A stretch of 64,000 bases of DNA from Streptomyces sp. NBC_01260 (GCF_036226405.1 NZ_CP108464.1:4030001-4094000); one strand, 5' to 3'; shown: positions 53,501 to 63,257, counted from the stretch's first letter. The notes: generated from the letters alone by a model not told the origin. A program made the numbers and translations.

Positions 53501-54943
53501 TCAGCTCTGCGATTCCCACCACTTCTTTAGCTCCGCCACTGCCTCGTCATGCCCCAGAGGCCCGTTCTCCAGGCGCAGTTCCAGCAGGAACGCGTACGCC
53601 TTGCCGATGACCGGTCCCGGTCCGACGCTCAGGATCTGCATGATCTCGTTGCCGTCCAGGTCCGGCCGAATCGCGTCGAGCTCCTCCTTGTCCTGCAACT
53701 GCGCGATGCGCTCCTCCAGCGCGTCATAGGTCCGGGAGAGGGCGGCGGCCTTGCGCTTGTTGCGCGTGGTGCAGTCCGAGCGGGTGAGCTTGTGCAGCCG
53801 ATCCAGCAGAGGACCGGCGTCACGCACATAGCGGCGGACCGCCGAGTCGGTCCACTCCCCGTCGCCGTACCCGTGGAAGCGCAGATGCAGCTCCACCAGT
53901 TTCGAGACGTCCTTGACCATGTCGTTGGAGTACTTGAGGTCGGTCATCCGCTTCTTGACCATCTTGGCGCCCACGACCTCGTGGTGATGGAAGGAGACCC
54001 GGCCGTCCTTCTCGAAGCGCCGGGTCCTCGGCTTGCCGATGTCATGCAGGAGGGCGGCAAGACGCAGAACGAGGTCCGGACCGTCCTCCTCCAGGTCGAT
54101 CGCCTGCTCCAGAACGGTCAGAGAGTGCTCGTACACATCCTTGTGACGGTGATGCTCGTCACTTTCCAGCCGGAGCGCGGGAAGCTCGGGAAGGATCTTC
54201 TGTGCCAGTCCCGTGTCGACAAGGAGCGCCAGCCCCTTCCGGGGGTGCGAGGAGAGCAGGAGCTTGTTGAGCTCCTCACGGACCCGCTCGGCGGAGACGA
54301 TTTCGATCCGGTCCGCCATTTCCGTCATCGCCGCGACGACATCGGAAGCCACTTCGAAGTCCAGCTGCGCGGCGAAGCGTGCGGCGCGCAGCATACGCAG
54401 GGGATCGTCGGAGAAAGATCCCTCAGGCGTTCCGGGGGTGCGCAGGACGCACTCCGCCAGGTCCTCGATGCCACCGTGCGGGTCGATGAAGTCCTTCTGC
54501 GGCAGCGCGACGGCCATCGCGTTGACCGTGAAATCACGGCGGACGAGGTCTTCCTCGATGGAGTCGCCGTAGGAAACTTCCGGCTTGCGCGAGGTTCGGT
54601 CGTACGCCTCGGACCGGTATGTGGTGACTTCGATCTGGTAGCCGTCCTTCTGGGCGCCCACCGTGCCAAAGGCGATCCCGATCTCCCACACCGAGTCAGC
54701 CCATGGCCGGACGATCTTCAGGACGGCCTCGGGACGGGCGTCGGTCGTGAAGTCCAGGTCGTTCCCGAGCCTGCCGAGAAGTGCGTCCCGGACCGAGCCG
54801 CCGACCAGGGCGAGACTGAATCCGGCATCCTGGAATCGGCGGGCGAGGTCGTCGGCGACCGGGGACACCCGGAGCAGTTCACTGACTGCGCGGTGCTGCA
54901 CCTGGGTCAGGGCGCTGGAGTTGTCTTCATTGGCGTTCGGCAC
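53501..54943 (-). CDS. cca: CCA tRNA nucleotidyltransferase
   Basis: A 480-residue class II enzyme that adds or repairs the 3' CCA end of tRNAs. The catalytic head has LVGGSVRDALLGRLGNDLDF (GGxVRD plus DxD) and RRDFTVNAMAVALPQ; the middle neck/body domain follows, and an HD domain is visible (LAALLHDIGKPRTR, then FHHHEVVGAKM). The start MPNANEDNSSALTQVQHRAV is preceded by a 183-base divergent promoter region shared with the DUF6049-type gene. Confidence 0.96.
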   Translation of the reverse strand: MPNANEDNSSALTQVQHRAVSELLRVSPVADDLARRFQDAGFSLALVGGSVRDALLGRLGNDLDFTTDARPEAVLKIVRPWADSVWEIGIAFGTVGAQKDGYQIEVTTYRSEAYDRTSRKPEVSYGDSIEEDLVRRDFTVNAMAVALPQKDFIDPHGGIEDLAECVLRTPGTPEGSFSDDPLRMLRAARFAAQLDFEVASDVVAAMTEMADRIEIVSAERVREELNKLLLSSHPRKGLALLVDTGLAQKILPELPALRLESDEHHRHKDVYEHSLTVLEQAIDLEEDGPDLVLRLAALLHDIGKPRTRRFEKDGRVSFHHHEVVGAKMVKKRMTDLKYSNDMVKDVSKLVELHLRFHGYGDGEWTDSAVRRYVRDAGPLLDRLHKLTRSDCTTRNKRKAAALSRTYDALEERIAQLQDKEELDAIRPDLDGNEIMQILSVGPGPVIGKAYAFLLELRLENGPLGHDEAVAELKKWWESQS

Positions 54944-55126
54944 AACAGAAAAGGGTACGTGCCCGGACCGGCCCGGGCGTCATGGTTTCCTTCAGCCCTG
55001 CGAGACTCTCCCGATCATGTGCCGCACTCCCCAGCACTCGGGCCCCGCGCACATCGTTACCATGCGTGGACGCAGCAACGGACGACGATCGACAGCAGCT
55101 CACGACGACGAGGGACGGGTAGGCGC

Positions 55127-57424
55127 GTGGCCGAGGCGGCAGACTTCCAGGGGATGAATCCCTCTCCTGCCCGCCGGTGGCTGCGGCGCACAGCCGCCGT
55201 GCTTGCCGGGGCTCCGCTCGTCGCCGCCCTGCTGGCCGGGGTGACCGCCCCGGTGGCGCAGGCCGGCGAGACGAGCAAGGCCCCGACGGGTTCCGGCACC
55301 GTCGCGGTGTCCCTGGACACGGTGACTCCGAGCGCCCCTGTGAAGGGGGACACACTCACCGTCTCCGGCACTCTGACCAACAAGGGCAAGGAGACCGTCA
55401 CCGCGGCTCAGGTCGATCTGCGCGTGGGGCCCCGGCTTTTCAGCAGGACCTCGATCGACGCGGCCAACCGGCGCACGGGATACCTGCCCGGCGCCGACCC
55501 GTCGCCGGTCGGCGGCAAGTACACGGTCAAGATCGCCAAGCTTCCCTCCGGGATCAGCCAGGACTTCACCCTGTCCGTGCCCGTCAGCAAGCTGGGGCTC
55601 GGCGACGACGGCGTGTACCAGCTCGGCGTCACCCTGTCGGGCCGGACGCCCCATGCTCTGTACGACCAGGTGCTCGGGATCAAGCGGACGTTCCTCCCCT
55701 GGCAGAGCACGGACAGCGACTCCAAGCCCCGGATCAGCTACGCCTGGCCCCTGATCGCATCGGCGCACCTCACCGCGGAGACCGGCTCCGACTCCCAGCA
55801 GACCCCGGTGTTCGCCGACGACGACCTGGCCGCCGAGATCGCGCCCGGCGGTCGGCTGGAACAGATGGTGTCGCTGGGCAGGCAGCTGCCCGTGACCTGG
55901 GTCATCGACCCGGATCTGCTGGCCAGTGTCGACGCGATGACACGGGACTACCGGGTCAAGTCCGGTGACACCACGATCGCCGGTACGAATCAGAACGTGG
56001 CCAAGCAGTGGCTCACCTCACTGGAAGCGGCGGTGACCGAGGGCAAGGTCATCGCGCTGCCGTTCGGGGATCCCGACCTGGCCTCGATCGCGCACCGCGG
56101 CAAGAACGTGTCGGGCACCCTGAGCCACCTCCAGAACGCCAGCGAGGTGGCCGCGACGACCGTGCAGACGATCCTGCACCTGAAGCCGTCGACGGACTTC
56201 GCATGGCCGGTGGACGGTGCCGTCGACCCCTCCATCGTGGACGTCGCCACCTCGGCCGGCGCCCACAACGTGATCGCCCGCAGCGACAGCCTTCAGGAGA
56301 CCGGCGACCTGGTGTACACGCCCACCGCCGCCCGGCCGATCGGCGGCGGCACGACCGCCGTGGTCTCCGACGCCCGGCTCTCCACGGCGTTCCAGGGCGA
56401 CATGACGAAGGCCGGGGACTCCACGCTCGCCGTGCAGAAGTTCCTCGCCCTCACGCTCTCTCTGGCCGAGCAGGACACGGACGAGGACCGAAGCGTCGTC
56501 GTCGCACCCCAGCGGATGCCGACGGTCGCCCAGGCCCAGTCGATGGCCCGTGCCCTGCACGCCCTCGACGACGGCCGCTGGACGCAGTCCCAGGGGCTGG
56601 TCCAGGCGGCGGAGGCGAAGCCCGACGCGAAGGCGACCACAGAGGTCCCGCGGGCGTCCCGGTACCCGAAGAAGCTGCGCAGCCAGGAGCTGCCCACCCA
56701 GGCCTTCCAGGACATCAAGTCCACCCAGGCCTCCCTCAACAACTTCCAGGTCATCCTCACCCAGCCCGAGCGAGTGGTGACCCCCTTCGGCAACGCGGTC
56801 AACCGCTCCATGTCGACGTCGTGGCGGGGCAAGCCCCTGGAGGCCCAGCAGTACCGGGACTCGGTGCGTACCTATCTGCAGAGCCTCGTCAATGAGGTCC
56901 AGCTCATCTCCAAGTCGGACGTCACCCTGTCCGGCCGCAGCGCCACCATCCCCGTGACGGTGCAGAACAGACTGCTTCAGGATGTCGACCATCTGGTACT
57001 GCGGCTGAGGTCGGAGAACGCGACACGCCTCAAGCTGAACGACGACGGTGCCGTGGCGGAGCAGCCGATCCAGATCGCCGGCGGTCACAGTCAGTCCGTG
57101 AAGTTCGACGCCGCGGCCAACATCAACGGTCAGGTCCAGATGACCGGACAGCTGTACACCGAGGACGGGACACCGTACGGCGCGGAGATGAACTTCACCG
57201 TGAAGGTGTCCGAGCTGACACCGACCGTGCTTCTCGTGATCGCCGGCGGGCTGCTGCTGCTGGTCCTCGCCGGCATCAGGATGTATGCACATCGCAAGCG
57301 CGCCAACGCGGGCGGCGCGGCGGGCGACGACGGCAGTGAACCCGAGCAGCCGAGTGACCCGACGCCGGACACCGGTCCCGAAAGCGCGGAGCCGTCGGGC
57401 ACGGGTGAGAAAGTGGACCGTTGA
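55127..57424 (+). CDS. DUF6049-type secreted/membrane-anchored protein
   Basis: 765 residues. A signal peptide (MNPSPARRWLRRTAAVLAGA, then PLVAALLAGVTAPVAQAG) begins at residue 10. A large extracytoplasmic part with Ig-like (about 45-170) and deacetylase-like or barrel regions follows, and a C-terminal TM helix (TVLLVIAGGLLLLVLAGIRM) leads into an acidic/Pro cytosolic tail. The start may be the GTG at 55127 or the ATG at 55154, in the same frame. It sits directly upstream of murJ in many actinomycetes, so a cell-envelope role is likely, but its activity is unknown. Confidence 0.87.
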   Translation: MAEAADFQGMNPSPARRWLRRTAAVLAGAPLVAALLAGVTAPVAQAGETSKAPTGSGTVAVSLDTVTPSAPVKGDTLTVSGTLTNKGKETVTAAQVDLRVGPRLFSRTSIDAANRRTGYLPGADPSPVGGKYTVKIAKLPSGISQDFTLSVPVSKLGLGDDGVYQLGVTLSGRTPHALYDQVLGIKRTFLPWQSTDSDSKPRISYAWPLIASAHLTAETGSDSQQTPVFADDDLAAEIAPGGRLEQMVSLGRQLPVTWVIDPDLLASVDAMTRDYRVKSGDTTIAGTNQNVAKQWLTSLEAAVTEGKVIALPFGDPDLASIAHRGKNVSGTLSHLQNASEVAATTVQTILHLKPSTDFAWPVDGAVDPSIVDVATSAGAHNVIARSDSLQETGDLVYTPTAARPIGGGTTAVVSDARLSTAFQGDMTKAGDSTLAVQKFLALTLSLAEQDTDEDRSVVVAPQRMPTVAQAQSMARALHALDDGRWTQSQGLVQAAEAKPDAKATTEVPRASRYPKKLRSQELPTQAFQDIKSTQASLNNFQVILTQPERVVTPFGNAVNRSMSTSWRGKPLEAQQYRDSVRTYLQSLVNEVQLISKSDVTLSGRSATIPVTVQNRLLQDVDHLVLRLRSENATRLKLNDDGAVAEQPIQIAGGHSQSVKFDAAANINGQVQMTGQLYTEDGTPYGAEMNFTVKVSELTPTVLLVIAGGLLLLVLAGIRMYAHRKRANAGGAAGDDGSEPEQPSDPTPDTGPESAEPSGTGEKVDR

Positions 57425-57473
57425 GCGATGTCTGTCGTGGCCGGTCGGCCGGGGACGATGAGGTGGGGTTTCG

Positions 57474-59636
57474 ATGAACGCGCCGTACGACGGTGACCGC
57501 GGTCAGGGTACGGGCGGAGCTGGGTCTTCCGGCGGTCCTCCGGTGCCCCCTGGGCCGGAGCAGGTGCCACCGGCACCCGATCCGTATCTGCAGGCCGCGT
57601 ACGACTACGACCCCTACCGGGCCCAGGACCTCTCGGCGCAGGATCCGGTGGGCGAGGCGTTGTACGACCGCGCCGCGCATCCGCCGCCGCCTCCTGGCAC
57701 CTATCAGCAGCCCCAGCCGCTCTACCAGCAGCCGCCCGCGGCCCCGTACGCCCCCGACCCCCGGATCTGGGCACAGACCCCGCCGCCCGAGCCCGACGGT
57801 CCGTCCCGGCATCTGCCGTACGGCGACGACGCCGCGACCACCCAGTTCGTCGGCGTGGACGATCTCGTCACCCAGGCCTCGGCGGACCGCGACGAACCCG
57901 ATGCGTTCGCCCACCTCTTCAGGGACCAGGAGGGCCCGGCGGGATCGCCCGGCCCGGCCAGGCCCGAGCCGGCCCCCGCACCCGTACCGCCGAAGTCCGG
58001 GGGCGGCGGCCGGGCCTCCGGCCTGCTGAAGTCCAGTGCGGTCATGGCGGCCGGCACCCTCGTCTCACGGCTCACCGGATTCGTACGCAGTCTGGTGATC
58101 ACCGCGGCGCTCGGCGCGGCCCTGCTCGGCGACAGCTTCACCATCGCGTACACGCTGCCGACGATGATCTACATCCTCACCGTGGGCGGCGGCCTCAACT
58201 CGGTGTTCGTCCCCCAGCTCGTCCGCTCCATGAAGGACGACGAGGACGGCGGCGAGGCCTATGCGAACCGGCTGCTGACCCTCGTGATGGTCGCGCTCGG
58301 CCTGATCGTCGCCCTCGCCGTTTTCGCCGCGCCCTGGCTCATCCGGCTGATGTCGCTGCCGATCGCGAACGACCCCGCCGCCAACAACGTGGCCACCACC
58401 TTCGCCCGGTACTGCCTGCCCACCATCTTCTTCATGGGTGTGCACGTCGTGATGGGCCAGATCCTCAACGCCCGCGGAAAGTTCGGCGCGATGATGTGGA
58501 CCCCGGTCCTCAACAACATCGTCATGATCTTCACCTTCGGCATGTTCATCTGGGTCTACGGCACCTCGCACGAGTCCCACATGGGCGTCCAGACGATCCC
58601 GCCGGAAGGTGTCCGGCTGCTGGGCATCGGCACCCTGCTGGGCCTGATCGTCCAGTCCCTGGCCATGATCCCGTACCTGCGCGAGGCCGGATTCCGGTTC
58701 CGGCCGCGCTTCGACTGGAAGGGCCACGGGCTCGGCAAGACGGTCAAGCTGGCGAAGTGGACGGTCCTGTTCGTCTTCGCCAACCAGGCCGGTGTCCTCA
58801 TCGTCACCCAGCTCGCGACCGCGGCCGGCAAGGAGTCGGGCAGGAACGGGGCGGGCATCCTGGCCTATTCCAACGCCCAGCTGATCTGGGGCATGCCGCA
58901 AGCGATCATCACCGTCTCGGTCATGGCCGCCCTGCTGCCCCGTATCTCCCGTGCCGCACACGACAACGACCCCGGCGCGGTCCGCGACGACATCTCGCAG
59001 GGCCTGCGCAATTCCGCCGTGGCCATCGTGCCGGTCGCGTTCACGTTCCTCGCCCTGGGCGTTCCGATGTGCACGCTGCTCTATGCCTCCAGTGGCCCCG
59101 AGGCTGCCCGCTCCATGGGATTCATCCTGATGGCCTTCGGCCTCGGGCTGATCCCCTACTCGGTGCAGTACGTGGTGCTGCGAGGGTTCTACGCCTACGA
59201 GGACACCCGCACCCCCTTCTACAACACCGTCATCGTCGCCGTGGTCAACGCAGCCGCCTCGGCCATCTGCTACCTCGTTCTGCCCGCCCAGTGGGCCGTG
59301 GTCGGCATGGCGGGCTCCTACGGCCTCGCCTACGCCGTCGGCGTCGGCATCGCGTGGCGCCGGCTGCGCAACCGTCTGGGCGGCGATCTGGACGGCGCCC
59401 ACGTCCTGCGCACCTACGCCCGGCTGTGCCTCGCCGCGATTCCTGGGGCAGTGATCGGCGGCGGCGTGGGATTCGCTCTTCTCCACGTGCTCGGCGACGG
59501 CGCCTCCGGCTCGCTCATCGCGTTGGTCTGCGGTGGGATCGTACTGCTGGGAGTCTTCGTCGTCGCGGCTAAGCGGATGCGGATCGAAGAGATCAACGGC
59601 ATGGTCGGCATGATCCGGGGACGGCTCGGCCGCTGA
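57474..59636 (+). CDS. murJ: Lipid II flippase MurJ
   Basis: A 720-residue MOP-superfamily flippase that moves lipid II across the membrane. A long Pro/Tyr/Asp-rich cytosolic N-terminal extension (about 1-180) is specific to actinomycetes. The core of about 14 TM helices follows, with MAAGTLVSRLTGFVRSLVIT, YTLPTMIYILTVGGGLNSVF and RGFYAYEDTRTPFYNTV. It lies 50 bases after the DUF6049-type gene and ahead of the pseudokinase, together forming an envelope-assembly operon. Confidence 0.96.
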   Translation: MNAPYDGDRGQGTGGAGSSGGPPVPPGPEQVPPAPDPYLQAAYDYDPYRAQDLSAQDPVGEALYDRAAHPPPPPGTYQQPQPLYQQPPAAPYAPDPRIWAQTPPPEPDGPSRHLPYGDDAATTQFVGVDDLVTQASADRDEPDAFAHLFRDQEGPAGSPGPARPEPAPAPVPPKSGGGGRASGLLKSSAVMAAGTLVSRLTGFVRSLVITAALGAALLGDSFTIAYTLPTMIYILTVGGGLNSVFVPQLVRSMKDDEDGGEAYANRLLTLVMVALGLIVALAVFAAPWLIRLMSLPIANDPAANNVATTFARYCLPTIFFMGVHVVMGQILNARGKFGAMMWTPVLNNIVMIFTFGMFIWVYGTSHESHMGVQTIPPEGVRLLGIGTLLGLIVQSLAMIPYLREAGFRFRPRFDWKGHGLGKTVKLAKWTVLFVFANQAGVLIVTQLATAAGKESGRNGAGILAYSNAQLIWGMPQAIITVSVMAALLPRISRAAHDNDPGAVRDDISQGLRNSAVAIVPVAFTFLALGVPMCTLLYASSGPEAARSMGFILMAFGLGLIPYSVQYVVLRGFYAYEDTRTPFYNTVIVAVVNAAASAICYLVLPAQWAVVGMAGSYGLAYAVGVGIAWRRLRNRLGGDLDGAHVLRTYARLCLAAIPGAVIGGGVGFALLHVLGDGASGSLIALVCGGIVLLGVFVVAAKRMRIEEINGMVGMIRGRLGR

Positions 59637-59764
59637 GGATCACCGGCCCGCACAACCATCGCCGGTCCCCGCGTGTCGTGCATGGTGCCGGAGTATGGGC
59701 ACAATTGGCGAGACTGTGCAGAGCTGGCTGGCATCGCGCAACGGATGGGGAGGCAGGAACGACG

Positions 59765-61483
59765 GTGGCGGAACGTAGCACGGCTGCCGTTGACGTGGCC
59801 GACAACAGCGGTGACGAGCCGCTGTCCGCCAAGGCGGACGAGGCCACGACCGACGGCACGGCAGAAGCTCAGGATTCAACGGGCGCAGGCCCCCAGGAAG
59901 CGGTGGACGAGCCGACAGGCTCCGAAGACCCCGTGTCGACCCCTGACCTGCACAGTGGTCACAAACTTGCCGGGCGCTACCGGCTGGAGGAGTGCGTCAC
60001 CCGTCTGGACGGGTTCAGCAGCTGGCGTGCTGTCGATGAGAAACTGCGCCGCGCGGTGGGCGTCCATCTCCTTCCCGCCGACCATCCGCGAGCCCGCTCG
60101 GTGCTGGCCGCGGCCCGTTCCTCCGCGCTGCTCGGCGACCCCCGCTTCGTGCAGGTCCTCGATGCCGTGGAGGAGAACGACCTCGTCTACGTCGTCCACG
60201 AGTGGCTTCCGGACGCCACCGAGCTCACCGCCCTGCTGGGCGCGGGCCCGATGGACGCCCACGACGCCTACCAGCTCGTCAGTCAGATCTCCCAGGCCAT
60301 GGCGGCCGCACACCGTGAGGGGCTGGCCCATCTGAGGCTCACTCCCGGAGCGGTGCTGCGCAGCTCTTCGGGCCAGTACCGGATCCGCGGCCTCGCGGTG
60401 AACGCCGCGCTGCGGGGCATCACGTCCGAAAGCCCCCAGCGCGCCGACACCGAAGCGATCGGCGCCCTGCTCTACGCCGCGCTGACCCAGCGCTGGCCGT
60501 ACGAGAGCGACGCCTACGGCCTCACCGGACTTCCCAAGGGCGTGGGCCTGATCGCACCCGACCAGGTGCGGGCCGGCGTCCACCGCGGTCTCTCCGAGAT
60601 CGCCATGCGGGCGCTCGCCAACGACGGAGCCACGGCCTCCCGCCAGGAGCAGCCGTGCACCACCCCGGACGAGCTCGCGAGGGCCGTCGCGGCGATGCCC
60701 CGCATCCGCCCGCCCGAGCCCACGTTCACCGCACCGCCCGAGTACCAGCGGACCACGTACCAGCAAGGCACCTACGGCCGCCCGGCCGGGCCGGGCGCCC
60801 CGCCCACCCAGTCCGTGCACGTCATACCGCCCGCCCCGCTCCAGAGCCGCACGGGCAAGGCCCTCAAGTGGGCCGTGTCCGCGCTGCTCATCGCCGCACT
60901 GGGTCTCGGTAGCTGGCAGCTCGCCGAGACCCTCCTGGACAAGGACAACAGCTCGGGTGACCCCGGTACCACGCAGAGCGACCCGCGGAACGGTGACGAA
61001 GTCCCGCCGCCTCCTGCCGTGCCCCTGCGGATCACCGATGCGGCGGAGTTCATGCCCAGTGGGTCCGGGATCAAGCAGGAGGCCGTACCGAATGCCATCG
61101 ACGGCAAGCCTGACACCTCGTGGATCACTCCGCGCTACCAGGGCTACGCGAATTTCGGCAACCTCCCGTCGCGCAAGGACGGCAGCGGCATAGTCGTTGA
61201 CCTGGGAAGCGTGAAGGACGTCTCGGGCATCGACATCACCATGTATCGCAGCGGGCAGAAGGCCGAGGTACTGGCGGCCGACGAGAGCGCCTCCGCACCC
61301 TCGTCCCTCTCGGACTTCCCACAGCGCCTCACCCAGCTCGGAACGGCGGGAAGCAGCCTCAAGGAGACCCTCACCAAGCCGGTGCGGACCCGCTACGTCC
61401 TCATCCACATCACGGAGCTCCCCTCGGACGACACCGGCAGCGGCTACCGCGGAGGCATCTCGGAGATCTCAGTTCTCGGCTGA
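59765..61483 (+). CDS. Membrane-anchored pseudokinase (MurJ partner)
   Basis: 572 residues: acidic head (1-65), a protein-kinase fold (about 70-310), Pro-rich linker, one TM helix (about 366-388) and an extracytoplasmic discoidin/galactose-binding-like domain (about 425-572: NAIDGKPDTSWITPRYQGY). The kinase core lacks catalytic residues: HLRLTPGAVL stands where HRDLKPxN is expected, the VAIK lysine is absent and there is no DFG. In mycobacteria the same domains are fused to MurJ (Rv3910); here they are a separate gene just downstream. The GTG at 59765 has GGGGAGG upstream. Confidence 0.9.
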   Translation: MAERSTAAVDVADNSGDEPLSAKADEATTDGTAEAQDSTGAGPQEAVDEPTGSEDPVSTPDLHSGHKLAGRYRLEECVTRLDGFSSWRAVDEKLRRAVGVHLLPADHPRARSVLAAARSSALLGDPRFVQVLDAVEENDLVYVVHEWLPDATELTALLGAGPMDAHDAYQLVSQISQAMAAAHREGLAHLRLTPGAVLRSSSGQYRIRGLAVNAALRGITSESPQRADTEAIGALLYAALTQRWPYESDAYGLTGLPKGVGLIAPDQVRAGVHRGLSEIAMRALANDGATASRQEQPCTTPDELARAVAAMPRIRPPEPTFTAPPEYQRTTYQQGTYGRPAGPGAPPTQSVHVIPPAPLQSRTGKALKWAVSALLIAALGLGSWQLAETLLDKDNSSGDPGTTQSDPRNGDEVPPPPAVPLRITDAAEFMPSGSGIKQEAVPNAIDGKPDTSWITPRYQGYANFGNLPSRKDGSGIVVDLGSVKDVSGIDITMYRSGQKAEVLAADESASAPSSLSDFPQRLTQLGTAGSSLKETLTKPVRTRYVLIHITELPSDDTGSGYRGGISEISVLG

Positions 61484-61562
61484 CCGACTCTGCCCCCTCC
61501 CCCTCCTCACGGGAACCGTGATAGACAGACGCACCTTGACTCAGAGAGGGAGGGAGGGGGAG

Positions 61563-62267
61563 GTGGCCGCCGAGCCGTCCGAGCAACTCAGCGACTCAGA
61601 CCTCCTCGCTCGCCATGTAGCCGGTGAACCCGACGCCTTCGGCGAGCTCGTCAGGCGTCATCGCGACCGGCTGTGGGCCGTGGCTCTGCGAACGCTGGGC
61701 GACCGCGAGGAGGCGGCCGACGCCGTGCAGGACGCCCTGGTCTCCGCCTTTCGCGCCGCCCACACCTTCCGTGGCCAGTCCGCCGTGACCACCTGGCTGC
61801 ACCGCATCACCGTCAACGCCTGTCTCGACCGGGTCCGCAAGGCGTCCTCGCGGAAGACCTCTCCCGTCAACGATCCGGAGCGGCTCGACCAGCTGCTGGA
61901 GCCGCACGAGTCCGCCGAGGCGCCGGCCGAGCGGCAGGACCTGCACCGCGAACTGTTCGCGGCACTCGCCACCCTCCCCGCCGAGCAGCGCGCGGCACTC
62001 GTCCTCGTCGATATGCAGGGCTACCCGGTGGCAGAGGCGGGCCGCATCCTCGACGTACCGGTCGGCACCGTGAAGAGCCGCTGCGCCCGGGGCCGTGCCC
62101 GACTGGCCCCGCTGCTCACCCATCTCCGCAGGGAAACCGGAGACGGCGATGAACGGAAGACGGAAAGGAACCGGCCACCGAGAACATCCGTCCCACCGGC
62201 AGCGGGACCAAGAGATGCGGCAACGAGCGATCCAGCTGGAGTGAAGGGCGGAGGTGGGCGCACATGA
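61563..62267 (+). CDS. sigM: ECF RNA polymerase sigma factor SigM
   Basis: A 234-residue ECF sigma factor. Region 2 (DAFGELVRRHRDRLWAVALR, then EEAADAVQDALVSAFRAAHT and TWLHRITVNACLDRVRK) and region 4 (LPAEQRAALVLVDMQGYPVA and EAGRILDVPVGTVKSRCARG) are complete, followed by a polar tail. The GTG at 61563 has GGGAGGGAGGGGGA upstream; a GTG at 61518 is in frame but lacks one. GGGAACC at 61511-61517 resembles an ECF -35 element. Its stop codon overlaps the anti-sigma start (ATGA). By synteny this is sigM. Confidence 0.92.
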   Translation: MAAEPSEQLSDSDLLARHVAGEPDAFGELVRRHRDRLWAVALRTLGDREEAADAVQDALVSAFRAAHTFRGQSAVTTWLHRITVNACLDRVRKASSRKTSPVNDPERLDQLLEPHESAEAPAERQDLHRELFAALATLPAEQRAALVLVDMQGYPVAEAGRILDVPVGTVKSRCARGRARLAPLLTHLRRETGDGDERKTERNRPPRTSVPPAAGPRDAATSDPAGVKGGGGRT

Positions 62268-63199
62268 CATCGACGGCCGACACAACGCAGCACCCGGACG
62301 TCTCAGAGATCTCCGACCTCACCGAAGGCGTGCTCTCACCGCCCCGCACAGCGGATGTCCGCCGCCATGTGGACAGCTGTGAGCTCTGCTCCGACGTCCA
62401 GGCGTCGCTGGAGGAGATTCGCAGTCTGCTGGGCTCCATGCCTGCCCCGCAGACCATGCCCATCGATATAGCGGACCGCATCGATGCCGCGCTGGCCGAC
62501 GAAGCCCGTGCCGTTTCCACTGCATCCGACGTTGAGACAGATGTTTCACGTGAAACAGAGCACGCTGCCACGGTGCAGGACCTCGCGGACCGCCCCGCCG
62601 GACATTCACGTGCCGCCACCGGTCCCGGCCGGCGGTCGGTGCGGCGACGCCGCCGCACGGCGGTGCTCGGCACCGCACTGGGCGCCGCCGCGGTCGGTGT
62701 GAGCGTCTTCCTGCTGCAGAACGTCTCCTCGTCCCAGAACTCCGCCGACCTCAGTGCCTCAGACCGCGGAGCCGACGCCTCGAAGGCAAGCTCACAAACG
62801 TTCTCGCACTCCACGCTCGAAGAGCGTGTCCATAGTCTCCTGAGCTCCCGCACGGACCCGTCGAGCCCAAAGGAGTCGGACGGCGGGAAGCAGGCACCGT
62901 CCATCGATACGAAGTCCTCGCCGGAGACCGCTTCTCCCGGGTCCGCGTCACCGCAAGCGCCGCTTCGCGCTCCCGTTGTGGTCATCCCTTCCTGTGTTGA
63001 GCAGGGCATCGGGCGGAACGCCGCCGCCCTCGCCGTCGAGAAGGGCACCTACGAAGGCGCGGATGCCTTCCTCGTTGTCCTTCCTCACCCCACCGATGCG
63101 AGCCGTGTCGAGGCCTACGTCGTCGATGCGGCATGCGTCGCCGCAGACCCTCCAGCCAAGGGGAAGCTCTTGCTGACCCATGCCTACGCCCGCCCCTGA
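62264..63199 (+). CDS. Anti-sigma factor with zinc-binding (ZAS) motif
   Basis: A 311-residue membrane protein, presumed antagonist of SigM. The N-terminal anti-sigma domain has HVDSCELC (His35, Cys39, Cys42; Hx3Cx2C), a zinc/redox switch signature. A single TM helix (TAVLGTALGAAAVGVSVFLL) is preceded by an Arg-rich stretch; an extracytoplasmic Ser/Asp-rich linker and a C-terminal domain (VVVIPSCVEQGIGRNAAALA, then YVVDAACVAADPPA) follow. It is translationally coupled to sigM. The part encoding DVSRETE carries parS site 8. Confidence 0.9.
   Translation: MTSTADTTQHPDVSEISDLTEGVLSPPRTADVRRHVDSCELCSDVQASLEEIRSLLGSMPAPQTMPIDIADRIDAALADEARAVSTASDVETDVSRETEHAATVQDLADRPAGHSRAATGPGRRSVRRRRRTAVLGTALGAAAVGVSVFLLQNVSSSQNSADLSASDRGADASKASSQTFSHSTLEERVHSLLSSRTDPSSPKESDGGKQAPSIDTKSSPETASPGSASPQAPLRAPVVVIPSCVEQGIGRNAAALAVEKGTYEGADAFLVVLPHPTDASRVEAYVVDAACVAADPPAKGKLLLTHAYARP
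62543..62556. promoter_or_regulatory. parS: parS centromere site (8), inside a gene
   Basis: Exact GTTTCACGTGAAAC within the anti-sigma coding sequence, read as part of DVSRET in a variable linker where the protein tolerates it. Confidence 0.95.
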
Positions 63200-63229
63200 G
63201 CATCACGCGAGATGCCGCCCCGGCACGTC

Positions 63230-63257
63230 GGGAATGCATCCCCCGTAGGATCCGTTG
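63230..63257 (+). promoter_or_regulatory. SigR-dependent promoter of trxB
   Basis: GGGAAT (63230-63235), an 18-base spacer and GTTG (63254-63257), matching the SigR consensus GGGAAT-N18-GTT. It lies 76 bases ahead of the trxB start codon. In Streptomyces coelicolor trxBA is an established SigR (disulfide-stress) target. Confidence 0.9.

Noticed and set aside
53549..55126. Upstream extension of the DUF6049-type frame through the whole cca gene (1291 codons in total).
   Set aside because: The signal peptide starts at 55154 and the extension is antisense to cca. A GTG at 55127 is the sensible start.
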